Below, one piece after another: positions 35,527-49,099 of a stretch of 64,000 bases of DNA. The stretch lies in NCBI GenBank assembly GCA_016946835.1, contig JACVTC010000029.1, positions 402,501 through 466,500 of the forward strand, given 5' to 3'. The translations under genes were made by a program, and so were the position numbers. The notes beneath the pieces are model-generated. The model made no database searches and had not been told where the DNA came from. It saw only the letters and a program-made list of their open reading frames with translations. This DNA is from Neocallimastix lanati (nom. inval.). Taxonomy: Eukaryota; Neocallimastigomycota; Neocallimastigomycetes; Neocallimastigales; Neocallimastigaceae. The number at the start of each line of letters is the position of its first letter. The first letter of the stretch is position 1.

Positions 35527-38512
35527 ATTGACCAGGTTTATTATTATTATTATTATTTATATTTTTAATAAATAGATAAAAATTAAAATGATTTAAAATT
35601 TGAAATCTAATTTAAAAAAAAAAAAAATAAAAATTTAAATTATTATTATAATTAAAAAAAAATATTATAATAAATATTATAATAAATATTATATATTTAT
35701 AAATAAATAAATAATTTTTTTATATATTTTGTTTAGTTTTATTTTATATTTAAAGGGATAAAAAGAAAAAAAAATTTTTTTGTTAAATAATTTTTTTATT
35801 AATTATTTATTATTTATATATTTATTATTACTTAAATAATTACTTATTATTTATTACTTATTTATTTATTTATTTATTATTTATTTATTTATTTTATTTA
35901 TTATTTATTTATTATTATTTATTATTTATTATTAATTATTTATTATTTATTATTTATTATTTATTATTTATTATTTATTATTTATTATTTATTATTTATT
36001 TATCTATTATTTATTTATTTATTATTTATTTATTATTTATTTATTTATTATTCAAATATTCCGTATATATTCCTTATTAAAAAATTTTTAATATCTGCAG
36101 ATCTGCGTAAGACTATTTTTCATCATCTATTACAGAAATAGAAATAAAGGATTTTTTAATTTAAACATTATTAAAATATATTTTATAATTTATATATTAT
36201 TATGATATTTATATATTTTTTTCTAATTAAAAACTAGAAAATCATTTAAATGCCTGCTCTTCATTTTTATTTTATAGATAGAAAATATTTATAGAAAGTA
36301 TTAAATAATATTAAATCATATATAATATAAATTATGTATCTATAATATAATAGATAACAAAATTTAAAAATTGAAATATATATTAAATTACATTCAATAT
36401 TTTTTATGTAATGAAATGTATCTATAAATAAAATAAAATAAAATAAAATAAAATATAAATGAAAATTTTATTATTTAATTTGTAGTATTGTATATTCAAA
36501 ACAATGGATATAATATATAATATATAATATATATAATATATATAATATTTAATATATATAATATATATATAATATATAATATATAATATTTAATATATAT
36601 TATAATGCATTCTTATATTTAAATTCATTTTTTTTTTACATTTTTTAAGTGGACAGCAATAGATGAAAATAAAATTAAAAATAAAATTAATTTATATTAA
36701 TATATGTATATGCAATATATTATATAATATATATTAATATATATAAAATAAAATAATAAAATAAAATTTAAACCTTTTTTTTTAATTTTTTTTTTAATTT
36801 TTTTTTAATTTTTAATTTTTTTCTTTCTTTTCTCTTTTTTCGTTTCATTACTACTTCTACTTTAAAATAATTATAAAGTAAATATTTTTTTTTTAAATAT
36901 TTTATTTATTTCTAATATTAATAAATTGTGAAAAAAAAAGAGGTTGTTCAGTGAAGTGAACTAAAATATTTTATTTATTTCATTTTTTTATTTATTTAAA
37001 GTTTGTTTAACATTTATTTTCCTTTTATAAACTTAATTTATTATGATTTAAATGATGAAAAGATGAAAATTAAAAAAAAAAAAAAAAAAAGGCTAAGGCA
37101 TTGAATATAGAAAAATTAAAAAATTGGGAAAAAATTGGAAAATAAGAAATAAAAAAAAAATTATTATTTAAATTGTAACCATTTATTTATTTATTATTCT
37201 ATTATTTATTTATTATTTATTTATATTTATTCATTAATTATATTTATTTATTATTATATTATTTATCTATTTATTTATTTTAATAACAATTTTTTAATAA
37301 TTATATTATTATTATTATTATTATATCAAATATTAAATACGTATAAGTTTATTTAACATTAAAATTTTATTCAATTAGTCAAATTATTATTCCTATTGAT
37401 ATGAAATAGAAATAAAAACTCTAATTAATAATAAATTTATGTTAATTAAGAAATGTAGTAAAAGCATAAATTTATGTATTATCTAGATTTTATTGTATTT
37501 CTTATTAGAAATTAATTTATATATTTTTATTATTTAATTTAACCATTAATGAAAGTAAATTTAATATTTATAACTTAAATATAGGAAAACTTTATTATAG
37601 TAAATAATTATAAAAGAGAAAAATACCTTGAAATAGTTTTATTTCTTTGTCCAAGAATAATAAATAGTAGATTAGTGTAATTCTTGAGATCAGAATATGA
37701 AAATAAATATTAATTTTAGGAATAAATGTTAGTTTACATTTTTAATAATGATAAATAAATGTAATTCTTTTTAAATAAATAAAATTTAAATAAAATAATT
37801 TTTATAAAACATATAAATTATATCCCCCAAATAAAGAATAAACCTTAAAAGAACCGAACCTGAACTTCATACTTTATCACTATTATTATATAATTATTAC
37901 TTAATTTCTATTTCATTGTTATATAATTATTACTCAATTACTATTTCATTGCTATCCCAATTTTTATTTCAATTATTTTTAAATGTAAATATTTTTTTTT
38001 ATATTAAAATAATTAGTAATAATAATTAATAATAATAATTATAATAATAATTATTTTTTTTAAATAGATATAAATACTTTTTCATTTATAAATTTATCGT
38101 TTTTATTTTTATATATTTTTTTTTATTTTTTAATAAATTGATTTATTGGTTCCATTTTTTTTTCCACCAATAAAATGGTAATAGATAATAAATAATAATA
38201 AATAATTAACAACAATAATAATAAAAATTATTATAAAATGTTTTTTTAGGCAAAAAAAAAAAATTGTTTTTATTTGTTTATTTAATATTTAATATTTTTT
38301 ATTTATTTACTTATTGCTATTGGGTAAAACTCATTTATTTATTTTTTGTTTTGTTTCTTTTCTTTTTTTTTTTTTTTTTTTATTTTTTCTTGGTAATATT
38401 ATTCATTATAACCTTTTATAATAACTATTATTTTTGGTAATAATATTATAAAAGGTATAATAAATAATTTTATTATACTCTATGTGTTCAGGAAAAAAAA
38501 TTAGTAAATAAA

Positions 38513-38545
<33 letters not shown>

Positions 38546-39391
38546 TAAATAATAAATAATAAATAATAATAATAAATAATAATAATTATAATAATAAATT
38601 ATTTGATCATTAAATTGATATATATTTTTTTTTAAGTAAAATAAAACATATCAAAAATAAAAATTTAAAAAATACTTAAAATAAAAAAAAAAATAAAAAA
38701 AAATATTAAAAAAAAAAAAACATCGTTGATATCCTATTTGTTATCTATTCTTTTTTGTGTTATTTTCTTGTGTTTAGTTAATATATATATTTTTTTAATC
38801 TTTTTAATTTTTTATTTTCTATCTTTTATTTTATTCATTATTTTATTTTTTTTTTTTTTGGTATTTTTTTTGTATTCTTACACATAATTTTTTTTTTTTT
38901 ACTTTTAACATTTTTTTTTTTAAAAATAAAAATAAAAAAATATATATACAACTACAATCCCATTTATAAAAAAAAAAAGAAAAACTTTTTCAAACTTATA
39001 AAATAATTTATAAATATTCATAATATACAATAAAGAAATGAGAAAAAAAAAAAAAAAAGACTTAATTTTTTGATTTGATTAAATTATCTTTAACTTTATT
39101 AGTATTATTTTTTTTTTAAAATAGGTTTTTCATTATTTATTTTTCCCTATATTTTTAATTTTTAATTTTATTTTTTTTGTTTATTAAATTACTTATAAAA
39201 TTTACTATTATATTTATATATAATACAATAAATAAATAATTTATTTTATTTTATTTTTTATTTTTTATTTCTTTTAAATATTATTTTATTAAATTATATT
39301 AAATTAAATTAAAAAAAAAAAAAAATTAACTAAATTAATAAATTAATCTATATTTATTAAATTCTTATTTTAATTTAAAAAATTATTTACT
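35527..39391. other. Gene-free A/T spacer
   Basis: TTTATTA array at about 35860-36050, TA-rich runs at 36500-36610, and AATA arrays near 38510-38600. A diverged 0.5 kb repeat at 37395-37900 matches one at 40965-41670. No supported gene. Confidence 0.55.
37395..37900 (+). repeat. Diverged dispersed repeat, copy 1
   Basis: Begins GATATGAAATAGAAATAAAA and contains AAGCATAAATTTATGTATTA; ends near CCGAACCTGAACTTCATAC. The copy at 40965-41670 has the corresponding blocks in the same order and orientation. Ends are not defined. Confidence 0.45.
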
Positions 39392-40168
39392 CTATATTTT
39401 ATTTTTTTTAATGTATAAAAACAAAATTATATTAAGGATAATCAATACCCCTAAAGTGTATATGAGAATAATACTCATATTCAGTGAAAATGTTTCAGTT
39501 TCAGTTTCATCAACAGCTTGTGATAAACAAGCCTCGGATTCTATATTGTTTAATAAAGCAGAAAATATTTTTTTTGCACTGTCGACATCATTGATGGTGG
39601 TAAATGATAAATATTGTATGGCATCGATATTATCCAATGATGATTTTAACATATCTGACAAGGCAGAAATACATTTTTTGGATTGACAGGTTTGATTAAT
39701 GGCTTCAGAATCAATAATTTTCCCTTGCAATGATACTTCAGCTGCTGGACATAAATTGCCCTTACCATCTTTACTACAAATTAAGGATACTGATGTCTTT
39801 GTAGTGGATATCATAGGTTCACTTAGAAGATCAACCATCACTTCTTCATTTTTACAATTTGGTATATATGAAAAAGGATTTTCGTAAAATTTCTGACATT
39901 TACTTGAATTTAATATAGAACATAAATATTCATAGTTTGACAGCGTAAAATGAATGTCTGAACATTCCTTATATTCAGTTGATCTATTTAAATCGTTACG
40001 ACATTCTAACGATATATTTAGATTATTCCTATTTACATTGACATTGACGTTTTTTACCACTAGTTTATTACTTTCTTCTCTTTTTACAATATTTTTATTA
40101 ATTGAAAACGATAGTGCTGATGAAGTATAAATATAAAGTATTACAAATAAGAATATTATAAATTTCAT
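39392..40168 (-). CDS. Secreted ten-cysteine protein, paralogue C
   Basis: 258 residues, one exon. Signal peptide (MKFIIFLFVILYIYTSSALS), then NIVKR/E as a probable Kex2 site and an Asn/Val-rich linker. Cysteine spacing is 12-13-7-13-25-8-20-4-47, the same as paralogue B. The Cys4-Cys5 loop is C-QKFYENPFSYIPN-C; Cys7 is in GNLCPAAE. The C-terminus is a hydrophobic stretch (SIILIYTLGVLIILNIILFL) followed by YIKKNKI. The basic tail makes it look more like a true membrane anchor than a GPI signal, unlike B. Several sequons (NIS, NRS, NQT) lie outside the membrane. Surface protein of unknown function. Confidence 0.88.
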   Translation of the reverse strand: MKFIIFLFVILYIYTSSALSFSINKNIVKREESNKLVVKNVNVNVNRNNLNISLECRNDLNRSTEYKECSDIHFTLSNYEYLCSILNSSKCQKFYENPFSYIPNCKNEEVMVDLLSEPMISTTKTSVSLICSKDGKGNLCPAAEVSLQGKIIDSEAINQTCQSKKCISALSDMLKSSLDNIDAIQYLSFTTINDVDSAKKIFSALLNNIESEACLSQAVDETETETFSLNMSIILIYTLGVLIILNIILFLYIKKNKI

Positions 40169-40471
40169 TTGCTTTTTTTTTTTTTTAACTTTTATATTAT
40201 TAATATAAATTTTGATTTTGTTTTATTTTAAGGTTTTTTTTTTTAATAAATATATTTTTTTATTTTAAAGTTCATTTTTATTTTTATGTTTTTATTATTA
40301 TGGGATTGAATTTACTTTTTTATTTAATCTTTTTCTTTTTTTTTTTATTTAAATTAGTTATTTTAGTATTTTTTTTTTTTTTTTTTAACTTTTAAAAAAT
40401 AAAAAATAAAAATAAAAAGATTTATTTATCATAAATTATTTGTATTATCTTTTATTTTTTTTTTATTTTTT

Positions 40472-40514
<43 letters not shown>

Positions 40515-40964
40515 TAAATAAATAAAAAATTTTTTATTTCTTATATTAATTTAAAATTTAATGTTACTATTTTTAAATAAAAAAGAAAAAGAAGAATAAA
40601 AATAAAAAAATTTTCATTTTCTTTTTATCAAGAATAAATAATTAATAAACAAAAAAATATAATATTAAATAATATTAAATTGTAATTTAATATATAAGAA
40701 AAAAAAAAAAAAAGAAAAGAATTATAAAATTTTAATTAATTCATTTCTTTTCTTCATTTAATTAAAAAAAAATCAATATCCACTCCACCAATAAATGATG
40801 ATTCATTATTAATTATTAATTATTTTTAAAACTTGAAAACTTTATTATATATATTCTATTATTAAAATTTTATTTATTAATAAATAAAAATTAAAAAAAA
40901 AAAAATTAAAAATTTAAACATATATATTAATACTATATATAATTTATTATTTATATATATCATA

Positions 40965-41670
40965 TCATATATGATATGAAATGAAAATAAAAACCTTAAT
41001 TATTAATAAATTATTTTATTAATAATTACATAAAAATTAATCAATTGATCACTTGATTAATTATCAGATGATTTATAAAATGATCCAGAAATAACGTGAT
41101 AAAGTATAAATTTATGTAACATCATAAATTCTATTAAATACATAAAATCAATGTATAATAAAATTTATATCATAAATTTTATGTATGTAAATAATTTATA
41201 AATTAAGTTTTATTTTATTTCATTTTAATTATTTTTATTATATTTTTATATGTTCTAATTATTATAAATATTTTATTATTTATATTATACTTTTTATAAT
41301 ATTCAACTAAATATTTAATTCTTATTATTTTAAAATAGTTTATAGAGTATTATATAAAGAATATCTTTTTCTTTATATTTATTCTTTGTAATTTTGTAAT
41401 TTTGCAAATTGCCATTCATGCAATTCAAATATTTAAAAATTATAATAATAAAAATTGCCAAAATAAATATATTTTATTAATAAAATTAGTTTAGCGATAT
41501 TTAATATGAATTTATAAAAATTATTAGTTAATTACATAAATTTTAATTATAAAATAAATAAATAAATATTTAATAAATAAGTAAATAAAATTATATTATA
41601 TTAATAAATTTCATAAATAATTTATATAACTTCTCCCAGTAAGAGACTGAACCAAGGTGTACTTTATTAT
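40965..41670 (+). repeat. Diverged dispersed repeat, copy 2
   Basis: Begins GATATGAAATGAAAATAAAA, includes AGTATAAATTTATGTAACAT and ends near GAGACTGAACCAAGGTGTAC. Direct orientation relative to 37395; the two flank the paralogue C gene. Confidence 0.45.
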
Positions 41671-43620
41671 ATAATTATTTAAAATATATATTATATAATT
41701 ATTTTTAATAAAAAAAATAATATTATATAAAATAAAAAATATTTTTTTTTTCTTATTTTAATTTATTTTAAAAAAAATATTAAAAAAAAAATTTTTAATT
41801 ATACCAAGAATAAAAATAAAACGTCTTTAACTAATAAAATAAAATAATCATAATATAAAAACTTTATATTTAAATTTATTAAACATATATATTAAATATA
41901 TTTAGTATATTTAATAATTTATATGTTATAATATATTGAAACAAATTAAATTTTTTTTTTTAAAATATTATACTGATTTTCAAATTATTCAATTATTAAA
42001 TAATATATAAAGTTTATTAATCAATTATTAAATAATATATAAAGTTTTCCCATATTAAAAATTAATTTAAATAAAGTATTACAATTTTTCTTTTTTGAAA
42101 AGTTTAAACGATAATAAAAATGACATAGAAAAAAGAAATATAAAAAGATAAATAAATATTATCACTAATTAATAATAATAATTAAAACAAAAAAAAAAAA
42201 AAATTAATCATTATACTCATTATTTATTTATTTTTATATTTATTTATTTATTTATAGCTATATTTATTTATTTATTAAATTTATTTAATAATATATAATT
42301 ATTTTTTCCCTATTTTTTATAAATTTATTTATTCCTTCTTTTCATTTACTTATTAATATTTTATTTTGAAAATGGCTTTTGATTTGTACTTATTAATTAA
42401 TACAATAGCATTGATTATATAATTTTTCACTTTTTTTTTTTTTTTTTATCTCCTTTTATTGATCATTAAAACCTCTAAACTTAATCTTTTAGCAATTAAA
42501 TTATAATTAAAAAAAAATTTTTTTTTTTATATTTTTAAAATTATATAGATTAAAAAAAAATTTTTTTTATATTTTATTTTTTTTAATGCAGAGTTGCCGT
42601 TGGATAAGTTACACATAATCATATTAAATATAATGATATAAAAAATTTTTTTTATTAGTTTAAAGTTCAGTATTGAGAAAAATATAAAAAAAAAAATAAT
42701 GAAAAATAAAACTTTGGTAATACAACCTGATAGAATGAATAATGATTAATAACATAAATAGTAAATAATATAATATGAATTAATATTAGTGTCACCTTTC
42801 AAAGAAGAAAATATAAACAAAAAATAAAAAAGTAATTGATGAAATGAAATAAAAAGTAAAAATAAAATAAGAATAAACTCAAATAAATAGTGAAATAGTA
42901 TAAAGTAGTAAAGTACAAATAAAATAAAATAAAATAAAATAAAATTAAATAAAATAAAATAAAATAAAATAAAATGAATATTAGAATATTAAATAAATGT
43001 GATAAGAATATTAAATAAATATAATAAGAATATTAAATAAATATAATAAGAATATTAAATTAATAAAATACAGATTGAATAAAATATTATTAAAAAGTAA
43101 AATATTATTAAAAATATCTAATAATATAATTCTAAAAAATAATTTAAAAATAAAATAAAAAAAATAAAAAAAAAAAAACAATGCAGTATATTTAAAATTT
43201 CATTTTTAATTTAGTTTTAATTTATTATTTCATTTTTATCTCAATTACGTCATCAATTAAAAATACACAAAAAAAAAAAAAAAAAAATAAACTATAAAAA
43301 TTATTAAAAATTATTAAAAATTATTAAAAATTAATAAAAACTATAATAAATATTAAAATATTAAAATATCAAAATAGGAAAAAAATAATAAAATAAAATA
43401 ATATAAAAAATAAAAAAAAAAAATCCCACTTTTTATTTTAAGTCTCACACTTTTTCAATTTTCAATTTTCATTTATTTATTTATTTATTCTAAATATTAT
43501 CATAAATTTTAATGTTAGATCTCACAGTAATTTATGATATATTCATTGTTATTATTCTCTATTGAATTTATTAAAAATGCATGAAGGATTCAGATTTTAA
43601 ACAAACAAATCATTAATCAA

Positions 43621-43656
43621 AAATATTTTATCATAAACGGTTTATGATAAATATTT
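43621..43656. repeat. Near-perfect palindrome
   Basis: Arms of 12 bases (TTTATCATAAAC / GTTTATGATAAA) around a single G, extendable to about 17 with one unpaired T. It sits in a patch of mixed composition (43500-43720) without a frame. Confidence 0.6.
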
Positions 43657-44363
43657 AGGAATCTAGTATATAGTGAATTTACGCAATGTGGCATATTTTG
43701 TATGTGTCATGCTTTTTTAATAATTAAATAAATGATAATTAAATATATAATTAATTAAATAATAAATATTCTTTTTTTTTTATATATAGAATATAAAAAT
43801 ATTAAATTATTAAAATAATTTTTTATAAAAAAATATTATTTTATAACTCTCTTTTAATAGAATTATATTATTTCTTTTGAAATAATAATTATTTATATAT
43901 TTATTTATGATTGTATAGAATAGCTTAAAAATGTATGGCTTTATTTTAAAATATTATAAGCAACATTACCAAATGCACGATTGTGAAATGAAAGATCCCT
44001 TCCCTATATTTAGTAATAAATAATATTAAATTATTAATTAGTTATAATTAATTTTTATATAAATTAACTAATAAATATTATGTAATAAATAATAAATAAT
44101 AAATAAATAAATAATTAAATAATAAATAATAAATAATAAATAATAAATAAATAAATAAATAAATAATATATAATAAATAATAATTAAATAAATAAATAAT
44201 AAATAATATATAATAAATAATAATTAAATAATAATTAAATAATATATAATAAATAATAATTAAATAATAAATAAATAATAAATAAATAAATAAATAAATA
44301 AATAATAATTAAATAATAATTAAATAATATATAATAAATAATAATTAAATAATAAATAAATAA

Positions 44364-44399
<36 letters not shown>

Positions 44400-44450
44400 A
44401 AATTAGTAGTGAAGCTAAATATAAAATTACTAATATATGAAATAAAAGAG

Positions 44451-44880
44451 AAACTACTATTGAACTTATTTTTAATAAACAAGATTATTATGATAATATA
44501 ATGAATAATGCATTAAAGATTGATAAAATTATAGTAAAATCAAATAATTATATTAATGATAACTTTATATCTATATCTATATATATTATGAAACAGAAAT
44601 CTCTAATGATTATACTATAATAGAAGAAGTTAAATTTTTTTTTTTCTTTTTTTTTTTTTTTTTTGAAAATGAATATAAAAGAAGTGAAATAACAATAGGA
44701 AATTTCTAAAATAATAAAAATAGTAATGGATGTACTTCAATCAAGAAATAAAGTTCATTGTAAAAATAATAAAATTCTTCAAAAAAAAAAAAAAACAACA
44801 ACAACAAAAGTAGGAAATAGAAATGATTTAGGAATCATTTGACCTTATTATTGTATACAGAGAAATTTACTTAAATGATG
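44451..44880 (+). other. Possible decayed coding fragment
   Basis: A frame beginning near 44453 (TTIELIFNKQDYYDNIMNNA) has codon-like composition for about 60 codons, then breaks and is followed by T and A runs. I see no family resemblance. It could belong to the relic at 44885-45480. Confidence 0.25.
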
Positions 44881-44884
44881 TCAT

Positions 44885-45480
44885 TGCCTATTTTTCCTTT
44901 GTTGAACAACATTTTCATTGATTTAAAGCAGGTGCTCACTGTTCTTCCAGCCTTCCTTGGTAGGATTGGATATCTACCGTGATTTTATTGAAAATTTCTC
45001 TTCTGTCATTGCAGATTTCCCATACCAAGAGATCATTTTATTGAAAAATGTTCACTCATTTATCAAGATGGTAAGTCTAATGGGATGGCCAAACTAAAGG
45101 AAACCTCAGTCCCCTATCAATTCTGATATTATTTGTCTCATCTTTATATTGTGAAGACAATAACGATTCTCTCAAAGAGGGGGAAGATTCCAATCAAAGT
45201 AATTTGGAAAAAAGAGAAACTTTAATTTTTAGAAGAAATCCTATAAATAACAATAATAATAATAATTATGGGAATGTTAATAATAAAATTAAACAATAAT
45301 AATGATAGAACTTAACATTGATGAATATAATGTTGATAACAATGATAATGGTATAGAATCTAGTACTGATGAATCTATGATTATTTCTCAAGAGAAAAAT
45401 GATAAACAAGTTGTCGAGCTAATGAAGAAATCCTTGAAAGATAGGATCCATAGATATTGGAGGGAAGAAGTGTTTTAGAG
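44885..45480 (+). pseudogene. Relic of a secreted-protein gene
   Basis: Mixed composition with splice-like signals (CATTGCAG/A near 45014, AGATG/GTAAGT near 45074). From about 45122 a frame gives a hydrophobic stretch (ILILFVSSLYC) running into EDNNDSLKEGEDSN, a Lys-Arg pair and then Asn-rich text, as in the pre-pro region of a secreted protein. It is stopped by TAA near 45296. A second frame from about 45318 (DEYNVDNNDNGIESSTDESM) runs to TAG near 45478. Several stops and shifts mean it is not intact. The original product is not recognised. Confidence 0.4.
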
Positions 45481-46347
45481 AGTGTTTTAGAGATTTTACC
45501 AATTTAAGGGAGATAATACATGAGCCGCTAAATTATAAATAATAATAATAATATAAATAGTTTAGTAATAATTTTCAAAATAGTAAAAAAAAGGTAAAGT
45601 ATTTAAAGTATATATTTTGAATATATAATCATTTTAGAAAAGAAATAATAATAATATATGATGTTAAATATAATCTATTGAATTACATAAATTTATTATA
45701 TACCAATAGTATTAGACATATCACATGAATATATTTTAATCTATTAATTAACTTTAACTAATATAGAATTAAAGTGTATTGAATTATTTTTTTTTTTTAA
45801 AAATAAAAAAAAAAAGTTGTTTCAAAAGGGAACTTTTTAAATAATAAATACATATTAAATATAATTATTTTATTAAATAAAATAAAATGAATATATTAAA
45901 ATAAAAGATAATAATAAATAGAATTTAAAATATAAATATATATATAAAAAGAAGTAAATAACATAAATTTTATTAGAAATTATATAAAAGAAATTTAATA
46001 TAAATAAAATTTACCATTAGCTATTAATAAATATTATAATAGGGTTCTTAAATAAAAAAGGGCATTTTACACTATAGTAATAAACATTATACTAATAACA
46101 TTATATAATTAGAATTTCGATTAATTATTATTTATTATTTTATATATAGAATTTATTTCAAATTCATTATCAAATTAATATATATTAAAAAAAATATATA
46201 TATATATATATACCAAAAAAACTGAATAATTTATTTTAACAATTTTTTTTTCTTTTTTTTTCATTAATAATCTAATTTTTTTTATTCTTTTACTATTAAT
46301 TAATATCTAAGTAATAAAAATTTAAAAAAATTTTTTTTTTTTTTTAA

Positions 46348-46382
<35 letters not shown>

Positions 46383-46539
46383 TAAATTCATTCATTATTT
46401 TTATTTTTATTATTTAATTCTTTATATATTATAAAATTATTTATTATTAAATAATTTATTATTTATTTATAAATACTCTTATTATTATTTATCATTTAAT
46501 TTTTTTTTTTTTTTGCTAAATATAATTTTCTTTTCTTTC
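45481..46539. other. Gene-free A/T spacer
   Basis: A/T-rich DNA with TA and GA dinucleotide runs (46350-46381). Nothing supported. Confidence 0.6.
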
Positions 46540-47060
46540 ATGTAATGAAAAACATACCAGTACTTCAGCCACATAGGAAGCAGATAGGTGCTTTTGTTAG
46601 TAGAGAATCCATTTTATCCCAAGGTAAAGATTCAGCTACTGACCATGAAAAAAAAAAAAAAACAAAAAAATAAAATAGTATGAATACTCCATCCAGAGGA
46701 CTTTATGGTTTATACCTATAGGAATGGAAGAACCACACCTCACAAAGTTGCCAAGGAAGGAAGGTTTTGAAGTCAATAAAAAAAAAAAAAAAAAAAAAGA
46801 AATAATTAATCCATCCTCAGGGGACTTCTTTAATGAATTAATTAATTAATTAATTAATTAAAGGGGGAGAGGAATCTTGAAGCTAGTATTAATTCTGTAT
46901 ATTTAATGTTTCTATCTTAATCGAATCTTTTTTTTGATTCTTGATTACTGTAAAAGGCTATCGATAATGAAATTGCTAAAGGTTATATATGTAGAGAGTT
47001 AAGGGGAAGGAAGAAAATTTATATACATACATATCTATAGGACGAAAGGCGGCTTAAATA

Positions 47061-47108
<48 letters not shown>

Positions 47109-47565
47109 ATATCATTTAGGTAAGAGAGTTTTGAACACTATCTGACATTAAAATTTGAAACGATATTATCAATACTTTCTTTTGATTTCCTTTGAATCCA
47201 TTGTTAATGATATTAATTGCTATTATTATTATTATTATTTTTTTTTTTACATGAATTGTTGTTGTTATTATTGTTATTCTCATTATTACAGCCATTGTTA
47301 TTAGCACTTTCAATGTAAACTTTAGCCATATAGGAAATCTGCAGTACCATTAGTTCCTTTGAACTAAATACTACTTCTCCTAAAAAAAAAAATTTTTTTT
47401 TTTTTTTTTTTTTTTTTTGCCCTCATTCATTTCAAGTTTTTCCCAATTAATGGAAATGTGTTCCCCCCGTAATATCCATAGTTACCACAATCATGAGCTG
47501 TCCTACGAATACGGAAGAATTGTTTAAATGTCGTATTATCATTTATGAAAAACATTCAACAGGAA
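46540..47565 (-). pseudogene. Scattered relic exons of unknown gene(s)
   Basis: Blocks of mixed composition separated by poly-A/T. Read on the minus strand, 47565-47420 gives TTFKQFFRIRRTAHDCGNYG in frame; 47385-47230 gives VFSSKELMVLQISYMAKVYI running into Asn repeats. 46640-46545 gives ASYVAEVLV and, in another frame, SLPWDKMDSLLTK. The similarity of ISYMAKVYI and ASYVAEVLV hints at related pieces. No continuous gene can be built and no family is recognised. The annotation is tentative. Confidence 0.3.
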
Positions 47566-47586
47566 TATGTATAGTTTAGAGAGTTT

Positions 47587-47638
<52 letters not shown>

Positions 47639-48455
47639 CTTTTTTTTTATAATTAAAAATTTATTAAAATAAAAAAAAAAAAAATAATCCATAATTTTTG
47701 ATAAATTATTACTCATAATAATGGTTTCATTTTTGTTTAACTAAACATTAACAAAAATCTTCGTTTTTTTTTTTTTTTTTTATCACATAGAGAAGATTTA
47801 ATGATGAAGACATTATTTAAACATTATTTCAAAAAAAAAAAAAAATCATTGAAAGCTTAATAAATATCATTTTATGTAAATATTTTCCAAATTATTAAAA
47901 TTTTATTAATGTATCTATTAGTATTTAATTATTATTATATAGAATTTGTATATAGTACTATTTAATATAAAAATAAAAATTTAAATTAAATAAATAAAAA
48001 AAAAAAAAAAAAAAATAGAATTAAAATTTATTGTGAAGAGCAATAATTCCTATTTTGTGTCAGATAAATTCAAAGATTTTTTTTTTCATGTAGATATGAC
48101 GTTGACTCTTTTTAGTTCAAGAATAGTTTTATTTTTAATCATACCAATCAACGATATAAATTAAAGTTAAAAAATAAAAATAAATTCTACAAATAATTCC
48201 ATTTTTACTATTTATAATAATGTATATATATATATATTTTTTAAATTAATTATTCAATTATTTTACATTATTAGATAAGTTTCAAGATGAAAAGATGAAA
48301 TTTACCTATATTAATTTAAATATTATATATATACTTCCATAATTTATATATAATATTTTTTTAAAAAAAAATTTACAATAAAGAATTTAATTTCTTGTTA
48401 ATACTATTTTTATTTAAATTTAAAGTTTAAAAATACATATATTTATATATATGTA

Positions 48456-48487
<32 letters not shown>

Positions 48488-48655
48488 GTTTGGAAAAATT
48501 GCATATTCAAATTTTTTAAAGAAATTTGAGTTAAGTTTTTTATTTTAATATCTATCTAATTTTAGATTTTGATCTTATAATTTTTATTTTTATTTATTTA
48601 TTATTATTATTATTGTTATTTTTTTTTCTATTAATCATTAATATAAATGAAAATT

Positions 48656-48707
<52 letters not shown>

Positions 48708-49070
48708 AATAAATTGTATTTAATTATTTTTTGAAGACATTATCATAAAACTAATTTTAATAATTTTAAATATACATGGATAACCTCTTTTTGACTATCT
48801 ATTTACATATATTTTTGAATTTGTTATTTTGTTATTCATATTTATTTTTTATATATTACTTTTTTTTTTTTTTTATTTGGAATCTTTTAAACATCTTTTT
48901 TTTTTTATTATTATAAATATTTTTTTTATATATGTATAATAATATAACAATTTATATTAATGCATATATTAATAACTTTTAATCATTAATATATATAATT
49001 AATACTTTTAATTTTTTTAAAAAAATAAAAAAATAATTTTTTTATTTTTTATTTTTTATTTATTTACTAA
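47566..49070. other. Gene-free A/T spacer
   Basis: Long T runs (47588-47638, 48658-48704) and A/T repeats. No supported gene. Confidence 0.6.
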
Positions 49071-49071
49071 T

Positions 49072-49077
49072 TTTATT
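49072..49077 (-). terminator. Polyadenylation signal, lyase gene
   Basis: AATAAA on the minus strand about 25 bases past the TAA at 49102-49100. Such hexamers are common in this DNA, so position is the only support. Confidence 0.4.
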
Positions 49078-49099
49078 GAGATTGGATAGTTAAAATAGC

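Larger units (their letters stand above)
40169..44450. other. Gene-free A/T spacer
   Basis: Homopolymers, TA runs, ATAAA arrays (42910-42975), and AATAAAT arrays (44085-44400). The diverged repeat copy 2 lies at 40965-41670. A near-palindrome lies at 43621-43656. No frame worth calling. Confidence 0.55.

Noticed and set aside
37840-37870. GAACCGAACC stretch as a tRNA T-arm on the minus strand (also 41650)
   Set aside because: No matching acceptor, D or anticodon arms nearby; more likely part of the diverged dispersed repeat.
47116-47313. Minus-strand 65-codon Ile/Thr-rich frame
   Set aside because: It is the shifted reading of an Asn-repeat relic; another frame carries the ordered text.
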